This document shows, one piece after another, positions 31,482-39,928 of a stretch of DNA of 43,986 nucleotides (within the stretch, counting starts at the first letter, position 1; each line of letters opens with the position of its first letter). The DNA lies in assembly GCA_026399025.1 (NCBI GenBank), contig JAPLRU010000047.1:77467-121452 (forward strand), given 5' to 3'. Origin of the DNA: Methylobacter sp. GTDB taxonomy: Bacteria; Pseudomonadota; Gammaproteobacteria; Methylococcales; Methylomonadaceae. The notes beneath the pieces were generated by a model, which saw only the letters and a list, made by a program, of their open reading frames with translations, made no database searches and was not told the DNA's origin. Both the position numbers and the translations under genes were made by a program.

Positions 31482-33221
31482 TTAATGCGTATGGTCGCAT
31501 TCGGTAAGAAAACTCAAGATGCTCTCCCGGTATTTGTAGTAATCGGGATGCTCCAGCAGGGCTTTACGGCTGCGCGGCCGGGGTAAATCAATCTCTTCGA
31601 TTTTGCCGATTCTGGCATGAGGGCCGTTAGTCATCATCACCACGCGGTCAGCCAACAGAATGGCTTCATCGACATCATGGGTAACGACAATGGCGGTTAC
31701 ATGGGTTCTTTCCCAAACTTCCATCAACACTTCTTGCAATTCCCAGCGCGTCAACGAATCCAACATGCCGAACGGTTCATCCAGCAACAGCAGTTTGGGC
31801 GACAGGGCAAAAGCGCGTGCGATACCGACGCGTTGTTTCATGCCGTTGGACATGTCGCCGGCTTTTTTACGCAGCGAATCGCCCAAACCGACGCGGGTCA
31901 GATAATACTCGACAATGTCGTCGCGTTCCGATTTTGCCGCATGAGGGTAGACCTTATCGACGCCCAGCATCACGTTTTCAAACGCGGTCAGCCAGGGAAA
32001 CAGGCTGGGCGCCTGAAACACTACGCCGCGATCCGGTCCGGCGCCGGCAATTTCTTTGTTGTCTAAAATAATAACGCCTTCGGATACGCTGTTTAAACCG
32101 GCGGTCATTGACAACACCGTCGATTTACCGCAACCCGAATGGCCGATGATCGAGATGAATTCGCCTTTTTTCATTTTCAGGTCGAAGCCGTCGACGACTT
32201 TGACCGTGCCGTTGCCGTCGGGCGTCGGGTAGATTTTGGACAGCTTCGAAAATTCCAGATAGCGGGGGCGGCCCAAGTCATCCTGTGTCGGCTTCAAAGC
32301 CGAACGATCTCGGTCCCAGTCATTGCTGGTGTTGGGTTTAACATTGGGTAGGATGACCTTTTCAACGCTTGAGCCCAGATTTTTTTCGATGCCGATGTCC
32401 ATCAAATAGCGGGTGATTTCGGCGCGCAGTCTTTTAAACTCGGGGTTATGGTTTAATGCAGTGCGGTCTCTGGGACGCTCGATATGGATAGGAAAATCCG
32501 GGCCGAAGGTCGCATCGGGGCCTGGATTCAGCGGGATCACCCGATCCGCCATGTAAATGGCCTCATCGACATCATTGGTAATCAAAATGACGGTTTTCTT
32601 TTCCTGCGCCCAGATTTGCAGAATTTCGTCCTGCAAGTTGCCGCGCGTCAATGCATCCAGCGCGCTGAGCGGCTCGTCGAGCAACAAAATATCGGGACTG
32701 GCCGCCAAAGCGCGGGCGACGTTAACCCGTTGACGCATGCCGCCGGATAGTTCGGCCGGTTTTTTATCCATCGCCGCGCCGAGATTAACCATTCTGACGT
32801 ATTTTTCGGTATGCGCCCGGCGTTGCTCGGCAGGCCAATGCTTAAAAATTTGATCGACCGCCAGCGCCACGTTTTCGAATACCGTCAACCACGGCATCAG
32901 CGAATAGTTCTGGAACACCACGCCGCGATCCGGTCCCGGTGCGGTAATCGGTTGACCTTGTTTCAGCACTTCGCCGCTGTCGGCTTGAATCAGCCCGGCA
33001 ATGGTCGAAATCAGCGTGGTTTTGCCGCTGCCGGAAAAACCGACAATGGCAATAAATTCGCCTTCTTGAATGCTCAGATTGATGTTATTGAGGATGGATG
33101 TCGCGCCATAGCTTTTGCACACGGCCTTTAATTCCAGTAAAGGCTGCTGAGCGTCATTCGATGGCGCAGGCGGGTTAGTTTGCATGCGTTTATTCACAAC
33201 GTTAAGATTGACGACGGACAT
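31482..33221 (-). CDS. Nitrate ABC transporter, double ATP-binding protein (NrtC-NrtD fusion type)
   Basis: The 579-residue protein has two ABC ATPase domains in one chain. The first has Walker A GFSGSGKTT (61-69), signature LSGGMRQR and Walker B LLLDEPLSALD. The second has GHSGCGKST, MSNGMKQR and LLLDEPFGMLD. In the first domain the H-loop reads ITNDVDEA, with Asn in place of the switch His; the second has VTHDVDEA. So one composite ATP site looks degenerate. The start is set at 33221, where AGGAG precedes the ATG 13 bp after nrtB, although the frame is open further upstream. It powers nitrate import together with NrtB and NrtA. Confidence 0.88.
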   Translation of the reverse strand: MSVVNLNVVNKRMQTNPPAPSNDAQQPLLELKAVCKSYGATSILNNINLSIQEGEFIAIVGFSGSGKTTLISTIAGLIQADSGEVLKQGQPITAPGPDRGVVFQNYSLMPWLTVFENVALAVDQIFKHWPAEQRRAHTEKYVRMVNLGAAMDKKPAELSGGMRQRVNVARALAASPDILLLDEPLSALDALTRGNLQDEILQIWAQEKKTVILITNDVDEAIYMADRVIPLNPGPDATFGPDFPIHIERPRDRTALNHNPEFKRLRAEITRYLMDIGIEKNLGSSVEKVILPNVKPNTSNDWDRDRSALKPTQDDLGRPRYLEFSKLSKIYPTPDGNGTVKVVDGFDLKMKKGEFISIIGHSGCGKSTVLSMTAGLNSVSEGVIILDNKEIAGAGPDRGVVFQAPSLFPWLTAFENVMLGVDKVYPHAAKSERDDIVEYYLTRVGLGDSLRKKAGDMSNGMKQRVGIARAFALSPKLLLLDEPFGMLDSLTRWELQEVLMEVWERTHVTAIVVTHDVDEAILLADRVVMMTNGPHARIGKIEEIDLPRPRSRKALLEHPDYYKYRESILSFLTECDHTH

Positions 33222-33234
33222 CTTCGGCTCCTGA

Positions 33235-34251
33235 TTAAAGTGCTCTACCGAAAGAGAATAGGTTTTGTAAGGACTGCATGATGCGATCCAACGCAAAGCC
33301 GATCAAGCCGATGGTAAACACCGCTACCATGATTCGGCCCAAGGAGTTGGAACTGCCGTTCTGGAATTCGTCCCAAACGAACTTGCCCAGCCCCGGATTT
33401 TGCGCCAGCATTTCCGCCGCGATCAGCACCATCCAGCCCACGCCCAAGGACAAACGCATACCGGTAAAGATATAAGGCAACGCGGACGGCAAAATGATTT
33501 TCTTGATTTGAGTACTCCAGTTAAGACGCAGCACTTTGCCGACATTGATCAGGTCTTTGTCTATCGACGACACGCCGACGGCGGTGTTGATCAGAGTCGG
33601 CCACAGCGAGCACAACGTAACGGTAATCGCGGAGGTCAGGAATGATTTTTCGAACCAGGAATCGTCGCCGCTCACATACACGGCGCTGACCACCAAGGTG
33701 ACGATAGGCAACCAGGCTAATGGCGACACCGGTTTAAAGATTTGCACCAGCGGGTTGATCGCGGTGTTAAAAACCGGACTCATGCCGCAAAACAGACCCA
33801 GCGGTATGGCGACCAGCGTGGCAATCATAAAGCCCGCAAAGACGGTGTAAAGACTGGTGAAAATTTTGTCCAGATAAGTGGCTTGGCCGTTGTAGGGGCG
33901 AACTTTAATTTCAGCGCTCGGGTCTTCCGCCCGTTTTTGCTCGTTACGGGCTTGTTGGCGTTGGTAATAGTCGGCTTCTTTGGCCCGTTCCGCGTAATGG
34001 TCGTCCAGTAAGCCGGCGGCCTCATGCCATACCGCGACCGGGCCGGGAATGGCGCCCAAACTGGTATTGACCTTGGAGGCGGAAAAGCTCCAAAGCCCCA
34101 GAAACACCATGAAAGCGAGTATCGGCACGCCCATGATCAGCCACAGTTGGCGGATTTGCAACGAGGGGTTTTCTCCGGCGGCTATTTTGACCAGGGGAAC
34201 AAACCAAGTGAGTCCGGTTATGTTTAAAAATTTGATGATTTGATTGTACAT
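33235..34251 (-). CDS. nrtB: Nitrate ABC transporter permease NrtB
   Basis: The 338-residue inner-membrane permease of the NrtB/CmpB/SsuC family has an N-terminal helix (about 35-57), a hydrophilic stretch of about 60 residues rich in Arg/Glu, then five to six helices. The EAA-type loop GKVLRLNWSTQIKKIILPSALPYIFTG is where the ATPase docks. The ATG follows AGGAG. It belongs to the operon nrtA, cupin, nrtB, nrtCD. The substrate assignment comes from the operon and its nitrate-type leader. Confidence 0.88.
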   Translation of the reverse strand: MYNQIIKFLNITGLTWFVPLVKIAAGENPSLQIRQLWLIMGVPILAFMVFLGLWSFSASKVNTSLGAIPGPVAVWHEAAGLLDDHYAERAKEADYYQRQQARNEQKRAEDPSAEIKVRPYNGQATYLDKIFTSLYTVFAGFMIATLVAIPLGLFCGMSPVFNTAINPLVQIFKPVSPLAWLPIVTLVVSAVYVSGDDSWFEKSFLTSAITVTLCSLWPTLINTAVGVSSIDKDLINVGKVLRLNWSTQIKKIILPSALPYIFTGMRLSLGVGWMVLIAAEMLAQNPGLGKFVWDEFQNGSSNSLGRIMVAVFTIGLIGFALDRIMQSLQNLFSFGRAL

Positions 34252-34313
34252 GCGTGGCTCCTAAATTTTCACCGACTGTAATAACGGCTGCTTTATTGCG
34301 TATGATGGCTTTG

Positions 34314-34664
34314 CTAAACAGGTCGATACCCGGCGTCGGCAGGTGAAACAACCGAAATAAAAACCAAAGGTTCGGGGTTATCGTTATAGACCCCATGGAC
34401 TTCACCGGTATGGGCTACGACTATATCGTCCGCCATAATCGGTCGGGTGGTGCCGTTATTGTCCAGGTAATAGTGGCCTTTGCCCGCTAATACGGTCCAG
34501 GTATCCTGTCCATGAGGGTGAACATGCAGGGGAATCCGTTGCCCTTGTTTGATACACCAAGCCACGACTACCGCCTCTTTCGATTGGGTTACAACCGAAC
34601 GTATGGGTTCATCGTCGGTCGGTTGTAAAAAAACGATGCTGTTTAATATTCTCGGCGTTGTCAT
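34314..34664 (-). CDS. Small cupin protein within the nitrate-uptake operon
   Basis: The 116-residue single cupin has the first metal-binding motif PLHVHPHGQDTWTVLAGKG and the second ending in HTGEVHGVYND, so the His ligands are present. The start at 34664 is chosen because AAGGAG lies 6 bp upstream; an in-frame ATG further up lacks one. It sits between nrtA (80 bp) and nrtB (62 bp) and must be co-expressed with them. The role is unknown: it could bind a small ligand or metal and tune uptake or assimilation. Confidence 0.75.
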   Translation of the reverse strand: MTTPRILNSIVFLQPTDDEPIRSVVTQSKEAVVVAWCIKQGQRIPLHVHPHGQDTWTVLAGKGHYYLDNNGTTRPIMADDIVVAHTGEVHGVYNDNPEPLVFISVVSPADAGYRPV

Positions 34665-34744
34665 GCTTAACTCCTTCATTATATTGACTTCGGGCGGGGC
34701 CGGTTTCCAGGTTTTAGCTTGCAAACCGGCCAAGAGGTTTCCGA

Positions 34745-36145
34745 TTACTCGACCACCTTGCCGCCGACCACTTTTTGCTTGCCCTTAAGGCCGATAGCGA
34801 ATTTAGTCAGATAATCATTAGGCTTGTTGGCGTCGAAACTTACCCCGTCAATGAAGTCGGCGCTGGCCGGCTTGATGCCGGTTTCGCTGTCGGCAGGAAA
34901 ATCGCCGGCTTTGGCTTTACCTTCGGCAACCAGCGCTTTCGCCGCCGCCATGTAAATATCGGGACGATACACTTTTTTAGCGGTTTCCAGATACCATGAA
35001 TCGGGTTTGAATTCGTTGATTTGGCCCCAGCGGCGCATTTGCGTCAGGCTCCAGATCGCATCGCTGTAATAAGGGTAAGAACCGTTATGACGGAAGAACA
35101 CGTTGAAATCGGGCAACTCGCGTTTGTCGCCTTTTTCATATTCGAAAGTGCCGTTCATGCTGTTGGCGAGAACTTCATAATCCGCGCCGACATATTGTTT
35201 TTGCGACAACATTTCCACGCCTTCATTACGATTTTTGTTGTTTTCCGCATCCAGCCACATTGAGGCGCGAATCAACGCTTTGATTACCGCTTTGTGAGTG
35301 TTGGGATTTTTTTCCGCCCATTCTTTATTCACACCGAAGATTTTTTCAGCGCTGTTTTTCATTAACTCATAATCGCTGATGACCGGTACGCCGATGCCTT
35401 TGAATACCGCTTGTTGATTCCACGGTTCGCCGACGCAATAACCGACAATCGTGCCCGAATCCATCGTAGCCGGCATTTGCGGCGGCGGCGTCACGGACAG
35501 CATCGCATCGGCGTCGATTTGCCCGGAGGTGTCTTCAGGCGGCGCGTAAAAGCCGGGTTTAATGCCTCCGGCAGCCAGCCAGTAGCGCAGTTTCATATTG
35601 TGCGTGCCGACCGGAAAGGTCATCGCCATATTGAACGGTTTGCCCGCGCTTTTGTATTTTTCCAGTACCGGTTTCAAGGTATCCGCTTTAACCGGATGGA
35701 CCGGCTTACCGTCTTTCATCGGAATTTGCGGCTTCATCTGATTCCAAACATCATTCGATACGGTAATCGCATCGCCGTTTAAAGTTAAGGTAAAGGCGCT
35801 GACAATATCGGCTTTGGTGCCGTAACCGATGGCGGTGCCGAAGGGCAGGGTGGCCAGCATATGCGCGCCGTCCAGCTCGCCGCTAACCACGCGGTCCAAT
35901 AAAACCTTCCAGTTGGCTTGCGCTTCAAGCTGTACGGAAAGGCCTTCATCTTCGAAATAGCCTTTTTCCAACGCAACCGCTAAAGGCGCCATATCGGTTA
36001 ATTTGATGAAACCAAGCTTTAAGCTGTCTTTTTCCAGCTTTTCAGCGGCCAAGACAGGGTTGGCAAAGGATAAGGTTGATACCACAGTCACGGCAGCGAA
36101 TGCGGTAAGCCATTTTTTGATTTTAAATTGTCCGGTTTGTTTCAT
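34745..36145 (-). CDS. nrtA: Nitrate ABC transporter substrate-binding protein NrtA
   Basis: The 466-residue periplasmic protein has a Sec signal peptide (cleavage after PVLA, about residue 33). The NrtA/CmpA-type body has LKLGFIKLTDMAPLAVALEKGYFEDEGL, ANWKVLLDRVVSGELDGAHML and GYCVGEPWN. The family binds nitrate, nitrite or bicarbonate. The upstream control region (sigma54 promoter, ANTAR-type leader, terminator) is of the nitrate-assimilation kind, which favours nitrate. It is the first gene of the operon. Confidence 0.9.
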   Translation of the reverse strand: MKQTGQFKIKKWLTAFAAVTVVSTLSFANPVLAAEKLEKDSLKLGFIKLTDMAPLAVALEKGYFEDEGLSVQLEAQANWKVLLDRVVSGELDGAHMLATLPFGTAIGYGTKADIVSAFTLTLNGDAITVSNDVWNQMKPQIPMKDGKPVHPVKADTLKPVLEKYKSAGKPFNMAMTFPVGTHNMKLRYWLAAGGIKPGFYAPPEDTSGQIDADAMLSVTPPPQMPATMDSGTIVGYCVGEPWNQQAVFKGIGVPVISDYELMKNSAEKIFGVNKEWAEKNPNTHKAVIKALIRASMWLDAENNKNRNEGVEMLSQKQYVGADYEVLANSMNGTFEYEKGDKRELPDFNVFFRHNGSYPYYSDAIWSLTQMRRWGQINEFKPDSWYLETAKKVYRPDIYMAAAKALVAEGKAKAGDFPADSETGIKPASADFIDGVSFDANKPNDYLTKFAIGLKGKQKVVGGKVVE

Positions 36146-36175
36146 AGTGACCTCAGCAAGGTTTAAAAAATCAGC

Positions 36176-36229
36176 AAAAAAAAAGCGTCATCCTGCGGAA
36201 TACATAATGTACTCGGCCGGATAGACGCC
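36176..36229 (-). terminator. Intrinsic terminator in the nrtA leader
   Basis: On the minus strand GCGTC-ATCC pairs with GGAT-GACGC, enclosing a further GAGTACA/TGTATTC stem, and the hairpin is followed by nine T. It lies before the nrtA start codon, so it would stop transcription unless an antiterminator acts on the upstream stem-loops. Confidence 0.75.
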
Positions 36230-36241
36230 TTTGTCTGTTTG

Positions 36242-36287
36242 GGTTCAACGTTGAACCGATGTTTTTTTAGTGCTCCGCCGTTGGAGC
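36242..36287 (-). promoter_or_regulatory. ANTAR-type two-hairpin leader of nrtA (NasR/NasT target)
   Basis: Two stem-loops follow each other: GCTCC-AACGGC-GGAGC (36272-36287) and GGTTC-AACGTT-GAACC (36242-36257). Each has a six-base loop with A first and G fourth, the pattern recognised by ANTAR-domain antiterminators. Together with the terminator downstream this is the nitrate-responsive leader known from nas operons. The antiterminator gene itself is not in the window. Confidence 0.8.
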
Positions 36288-36302
36288 CTCTGTATTTGTT
36301 TA

Positions 36303-36320
36303 CAGCAATCGCTGTGCCAA
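36303..36320 (-). promoter_or_regulatory. Sigma54 promoter of nrtA
   Basis: On the minus strand TTGGCACAGCGATTGCT matches the -24/-12 consensus (TGGCAC-N5-TTGCT) with 10 bases between GG and GC. The start of transcription would fall near 36293, a few bases before the first hairpin of the leader. This puts nrtA under nitrogen control, presumably NtrC. Confidence 0.8.
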
Positions 36321-36718
36321 AATTAATAAATCCATGTTTTGAGCGGGGCAGGGTAGAGAATATAAGCGCTTCTGGTCGATATTGGCCCCGGCAGGCCGGT
36401 TTTGGATTGTGCCTGGAATGCATCAATTCTGTGCATGCAACGGTCTTTTTGCACCAACGATGACAAATTACGATTGTTTTAAGGCGTATGGATTCAACGT
36501 TGTGGTTTTAGGTAATAGCGCGGGGCGTAACACTCGTCCTACACGGTTTCGGGACGTTGGCGCGTCTACGCCTGCATTCCCACGTCGGAGCGCTCATCGT
36601 TATGCATATATTAATGTAGTCAGCTATAAGACCATCCAAGCGCATAGCGCGAGTCGGCGTTTTCGGGTGGTGTTCCGTAAACCGGCAGAGATGCCGATCC
36701 GTTTGGCTTAAAACCCGG
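36321..36718. other. Gene-free stretch upstream of the nrtA promoter
   Basis: About 400 bp without a credible gene separate the nrtA promoter from the end of the toxin gene. It should contain the activator site for the sigma54 promoter; TTTGCACCAACGATGAC near 36459-36475 resembles half of an NtrC site, but the match is weak. Nothing else was found. Confidence 0.35.
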
Positions 36719-37006
36719 TTATGTGCGACTTGACCAATAGCCCGGTTTTCTACTGTTATGCATCACTGCAACTACATAAATTGACTCGTCAGTTTCCCGA
36801 TAAACCACAGAAAAGGGAAACCTGGAAAGTAAGAACCTTCGAAAGCCTTTTTCGAAAAACGGCCATGTTCGAGGACATTCAATAATCGCTTGATAAGCTG
36901 ATTCGAGTTCATTCAAGAAGTCATCCCCTAAACCTTCGGCTTGCTCTTGGTACCAAACGTATGAAGCTTTTATTTCAGAAGAAACTTCGGGGTGAAACCT
37001 TAACAC
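36719..37006 (-). CDS. ParE/RelE-family toxin
   Basis: The 95-residue basic protein has the fold signature of the ParE/RelE superfamily: FHPEVSSEIKASYVWYQEQ at the start, FLNELESAYQAI, then RRFLLSRFPFSVVYRETDESIYVVAVMHNSRKP. Such toxins block gyrase or cleave mRNA at ribosomes; which applies cannot be told. It starts 3 bp after the end of the antitoxin gene. Confidence 0.8.
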   Translation of the reverse strand: MLRFHPEVSSEIKASYVWYQEQAEGLGDDFLNELESAYQAIIECPRTWPFFEKGFRRFLLSRFPFSVVYRETDESIYVVAVMHNSRKPGYWSSRT

Positions 37007-37009
37007 ACC

Positions 37010-37225
37010 CTAACCTTTAACTTTTTTCTTTATATCGTCCCAAGATACAGACGCAACCTTACCGGAAACAAGCTCTTGATACCTAAGCTCGGCTAGTTCA
37101 GCCCATGATTGCTCAACGCCTTCATCGTGCTTGGTTTCAAGTGAAGAAATTAAACAATGAGCAACCAAGGCTCTCTCGTTAACATTTAATTGCTTTGCCT
37201 TTTCTAAAACTTGATTGATGTTCAT
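37010..37225 (-). CDS. Addiction-module antitoxin component
   Basis: The 71-residue acidic-to-neutral protein has MNINQVLEKAKQLNVNERALV and a C-terminal SVSWDDIKKKVKG, matching the small antitoxin family often found before ParE/RelE-type toxins (putative addiction module component). It is the first gene of the pair, as expected for antitoxins that also repress the operon. No clear operator palindrome is seen upstream. Confidence 0.78.
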   Translation of the reverse strand: MNINQVLEKAKQLNVNERALVAHCLISSLETKHDEGVEQSWAELAELRYQELVSGKVASVSWDDIKKKVKG

Positions 37226-37426
37226 GACCGATATTTATCCATTAATTTGCATTTTTTGAATTTTAGCATGGCGGCCGGAAAGCACGTAGCTCGCGATTAT
37301 TAGACGGGTCGGGCATGTTGTTTATGCCCGACATTTCCGCTACGGGGGATTGCTCGGTAAACTGTGCTCTGGATTCGCCACTCATTAAATGAGAAATGAG
37401 AATTTACGATAAGCCCATGAATAAAT

Positions 37427-39661
37427 TTAAAACTCTTCCCACTCGTCATTATCGGCAAGTTGTAACTGTACGTGTGGGCGCAACGCTACGTTTTTATTAG
37501 CGACTATTTTCTTGGTTGCGAGCGGGGGCTGAAAAGAACCGCGCGAATAGTCGCCCACTTTAAAACCGCCTACCGAAACCGACAGGTGTTGTGCCTGTTC
37601 TTCCAACGATTCCGCCGCCGCTGCGGCTTGTTCGACCAATGCGGCGTTTTGTTGGGTCACATTATCCATCTGGCCGATAGCCTGATTAATTTGTTTAATG
37701 CCGCTGCTTTGTTCGAGCGAGGCGGTGGTGATTTCGGCCATCTTGGCGGTAACCCCCCGGATGGAGGCGACAATTTCTTCCATAGTCAATCCGGCCTGCG
37801 CGACCAGCTTGCTGCCTCCGGAAACTTTGTCCACCGAATTGTCAATCAGGTTTTTGATTTCTCCGGCCGCCGTCGCGGCGCGTTGCGCAAGGTTACGTAC
37901 TTCAACGGCGACCACGGCGAAACCTTGACCTTGTTCGCCGGCGCGAGCGGCTTCCACGGCGGCGTTCAAGGCCAGAATGTTGGTTTGGAACGCGATGTCG
38001 TCGATGACCGAAATAATATCGCCGATCTTGCGTGAAGACTCGTTGATGTCAGTCATGGTCGCGACTACCTGACCGACCACTTCAACGCCTTTAGCCGCGG
38101 TGTCGGATGCGTCAACGGCAAGCCGGTTGGCATGTTCAGCGTTTGAGGCGTTATGCTGCACGGTCGAGGTCAGCTGCTCCATACTGGCGGCGGTTTGTTG
38201 CAGACTGGCGGCTTGCTGCTCGGTGCGATCGGACAATTCATTGTTGCCGGCGGAGATTTCCGTAGCCGCTGTGTGAATGCTGTCGGTGGCGTTTTTGATG
38301 TCGCCTACCAAATTTTTCAGGTTTTCGACGATGCCGTTCATACCGGTCATCATTTCGCCGAAAGTACCGGGATAATCTTTGTCGATGGTTTGGGTCAGGT
38401 TGCCTTGAGCCAGCGCATTAGCGACGTGCAACATGTCGTTGAAGCCGACATCGCAGGTTGTCATGAGTTTGTTCAGGTTTGTTAAAATGCCTTTGAACAT
38501 GAATTCGAATTTGTCCGCATCGCTACGCTTGGAAAAGTCGCCGGCGGCGCCTGCCTCCACCAACATTTTGATTTCGTTATTAACGTCAAGAAAGGTTTTC
38601 TTGGCGTCGTCCATGACTTGGGTAATCGCAATTGTCTCGCCCGGCAGAACATCCATGTCCATCGAAAAGTCGCCTTTGGCATACTGGTTGACGATACTGA
38701 TCAGCTTTCTATTGATCGCGATGCGGGATTGAACCAGTTCGTTCACTTCATGCGCCATTTTGCCGTAGATGCCGGAAAACTTTGTCGGATCGAGTTGTTC
38801 CTTGACCCAGCCTTCAGCGTGTTTTTTTGCGATAAAATCCAGGCCGGAAACAAAAGCGTTGATAGCATCCTGCATGGTTTTCATCGCGTTTAATAAGTCT
38901 CCGATTTCATTTTTTTGCTGAATATCGATGGCGGAACTTAAATCGCCTTTGGCAATGGCTCCAGCCACCTGTCGAACGGCTTTGAGCGCATCTAAAATAC
39001 CGCGGCTGATTAATGTCGTCAGCACGGTCGCGACTAAAATGCTGAAGATAAAAATCCCGATCAGGATTATTTTGTACTCCTGCCGGGTACTTCGCGCCAA
39101 AGCCTCATCGTTTACGGCATGGGCTGTTGCAAGCGTTACCACCTCGTTAATCGCCGCCCGGTGCAGTTCGTAAGCGTCGCGCATTTGCACAAGGTCGGCC
39201 GCCGCCGCGTTACGGTTGCCTGCCTGGATACTCGGTATAAAGTGTTGCTTGGCTGTCGTGTAAAAAGTTTGCGCCGCCCGGTAAGAGCGGTCAAGCAAAG
39301 CGGCATTGAGTCCCTGTTCCAAGGACTGAGACACCCAATAACGGTGACGGGTTTCGTATTCGGTTTTTAATACTTGAAAGCGCGATACCAAGGCGTCGAT
39401 TTCAGCGGGATCGTCGGACTGGATCAGTTGCAGCGCGACCAGATAAGATTCGATGATGTATTCGGGCGGCGGCAGAACATCGGCAATAATATCTTTGTTT
39501 TGGATAATCCGTTGATAGATCGGACCGTCGAGATTAACGGTATTCATGGCTTTAAACGTAGCGAAACCGAACAGTAAAAAGCCGACGGCCACTGTGCTTA
39601 AAATGACTGTAAAGCGCATTTTAATCGTTAACTGATCTAAATTTTTTATCTTATTGAACAT
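37427..39661 (-). CDS. Methyl-accepting chemotaxis protein, probably nitrate-related
   Basis: This 744-residue chemoreceptor has a membrane helix at about 17-36, a periplasmic sensing region of about 160 residues with the motif ADVLPPPEYIIES, and a second helix near 197-221. Several HAMP-like segments follow in tandem, then the signalling hairpin (AFQTNILALNAAVEAARAGE). The chain ends in EWEEF, resembling the xWxxF docking tail for CheR/CheB. The ATG at 39661 is preferred to the GTG at 39670 because AGG lies 8 bp before it. Its promoter and leader copy those of nrtA, so it is probably made only when nitrate is to be assimilated, and may sense nitrate or nitrite. The ligand is inferred. Confidence 0.88.
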   Translation of the reverse strand: MFNKIKNLDQLTIKMRFTVILSTVAVGFLLFGFATFKAMNTVNLDGPIYQRIIQNKDIIADVLPPPEYIIESYLVALQLIQSDDPAEIDALVSRFQVLKTEYETRHRYWVSQSLEQGLNAALLDRSYRAAQTFYTTAKQHFIPSIQAGNRNAAAADLVQMRDAYELHRAAINEVVTLATAHAVNDEALARSTRQEYKIILIGIFIFSILVATVLTTLISRGILDALKAVRQVAGAIAKGDLSSAIDIQQKNEIGDLLNAMKTMQDAINAFVSGLDFIAKKHAEGWVKEQLDPTKFSGIYGKMAHEVNELVQSRIAINRKLISIVNQYAKGDFSMDMDVLPGETIAITQVMDDAKKTFLDVNNEIKMLVEAGAAGDFSKRSDADKFEFMFKGILTNLNKLMTTCDVGFNDMLHVANALAQGNLTQTIDKDYPGTFGEMMTGMNGIVENLKNLVGDIKNATDSIHTAATEISAGNNELSDRTEQQAASLQQTAASMEQLTSTVQHNASNAEHANRLAVDASDTAAKGVEVVGQVVATMTDINESSRKIGDIISVIDDIAFQTNILALNAAVEAARAGEQGQGFAVVAVEVRNLAQRAATAAGEIKNLIDNSVDKVSGGSKLVAQAGLTMEEIVASIRGVTAKMAEITTASLEQSSGIKQINQAIGQMDNVTQQNAALVEQAAAAAESLEEQAQHLSVSVGGFKVGDYSRGSFQPPLATKKIVANKNVALRPHVQLQLADNDEWEEF

Positions 39662-39799
39662 GATCTGCACCTGTATTGATTTTATGATCGGTGGGTTAAT
39701 TGTTCGGTAACTGCCGTTTAAGTGCCGGCTAGTGTTTTAAAGCGTTCTGCAAAATCACAGACGAGCAGCCGGACTCGGCTTCGTTTAAGTTTTAAAGGT

Positions 39800-39856
39800 A
39801 AAAAAAAGGCGCCTCCAAACGGAATGCTTGATGCATTCGTTGGGTAGACGCCTTTG
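39800..39856 (-). terminator. Intrinsic terminator in the chemoreceptor leader
   Basis: On the minus strand AAAGGCGTCTACCC and AACGAATGC pair with GCATTCCGTT and GGAGGCGCCTTT in one long hairpin followed by eight T. It lies before the chemoreceptor start codon and corresponds to the terminator of the nrtA leader, sharing GACAAAGGCGTCTA. Confidence 0.78.
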
Positions 39857-39864
39857 TCTAGTGG

Positions 39865-39909
39865 GGCTCGCCTTTGAACCGGTATTTTTAACAGCTCCGC
39901 CATTGGAGC
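39865..39909 (-). promoter_or_regulatory. ANTAR-type two-hairpin leader of the chemoreceptor gene
   Basis: The minus strand reads GCTCC-AATGGC-GGAGC (39894-39909) and GGTTC-AAAGGC-GAGCC (39865-39880). Both loops have six bases with A first and G fourth. Compared with the nrtA leader, loop bases differ at the free positions and one stem has a G-U pair, so the structure and not only the sequence is kept. Confidence 0.8.
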
Positions 39910-39928
39910 TTCTTGGTATTAAGGGAAA

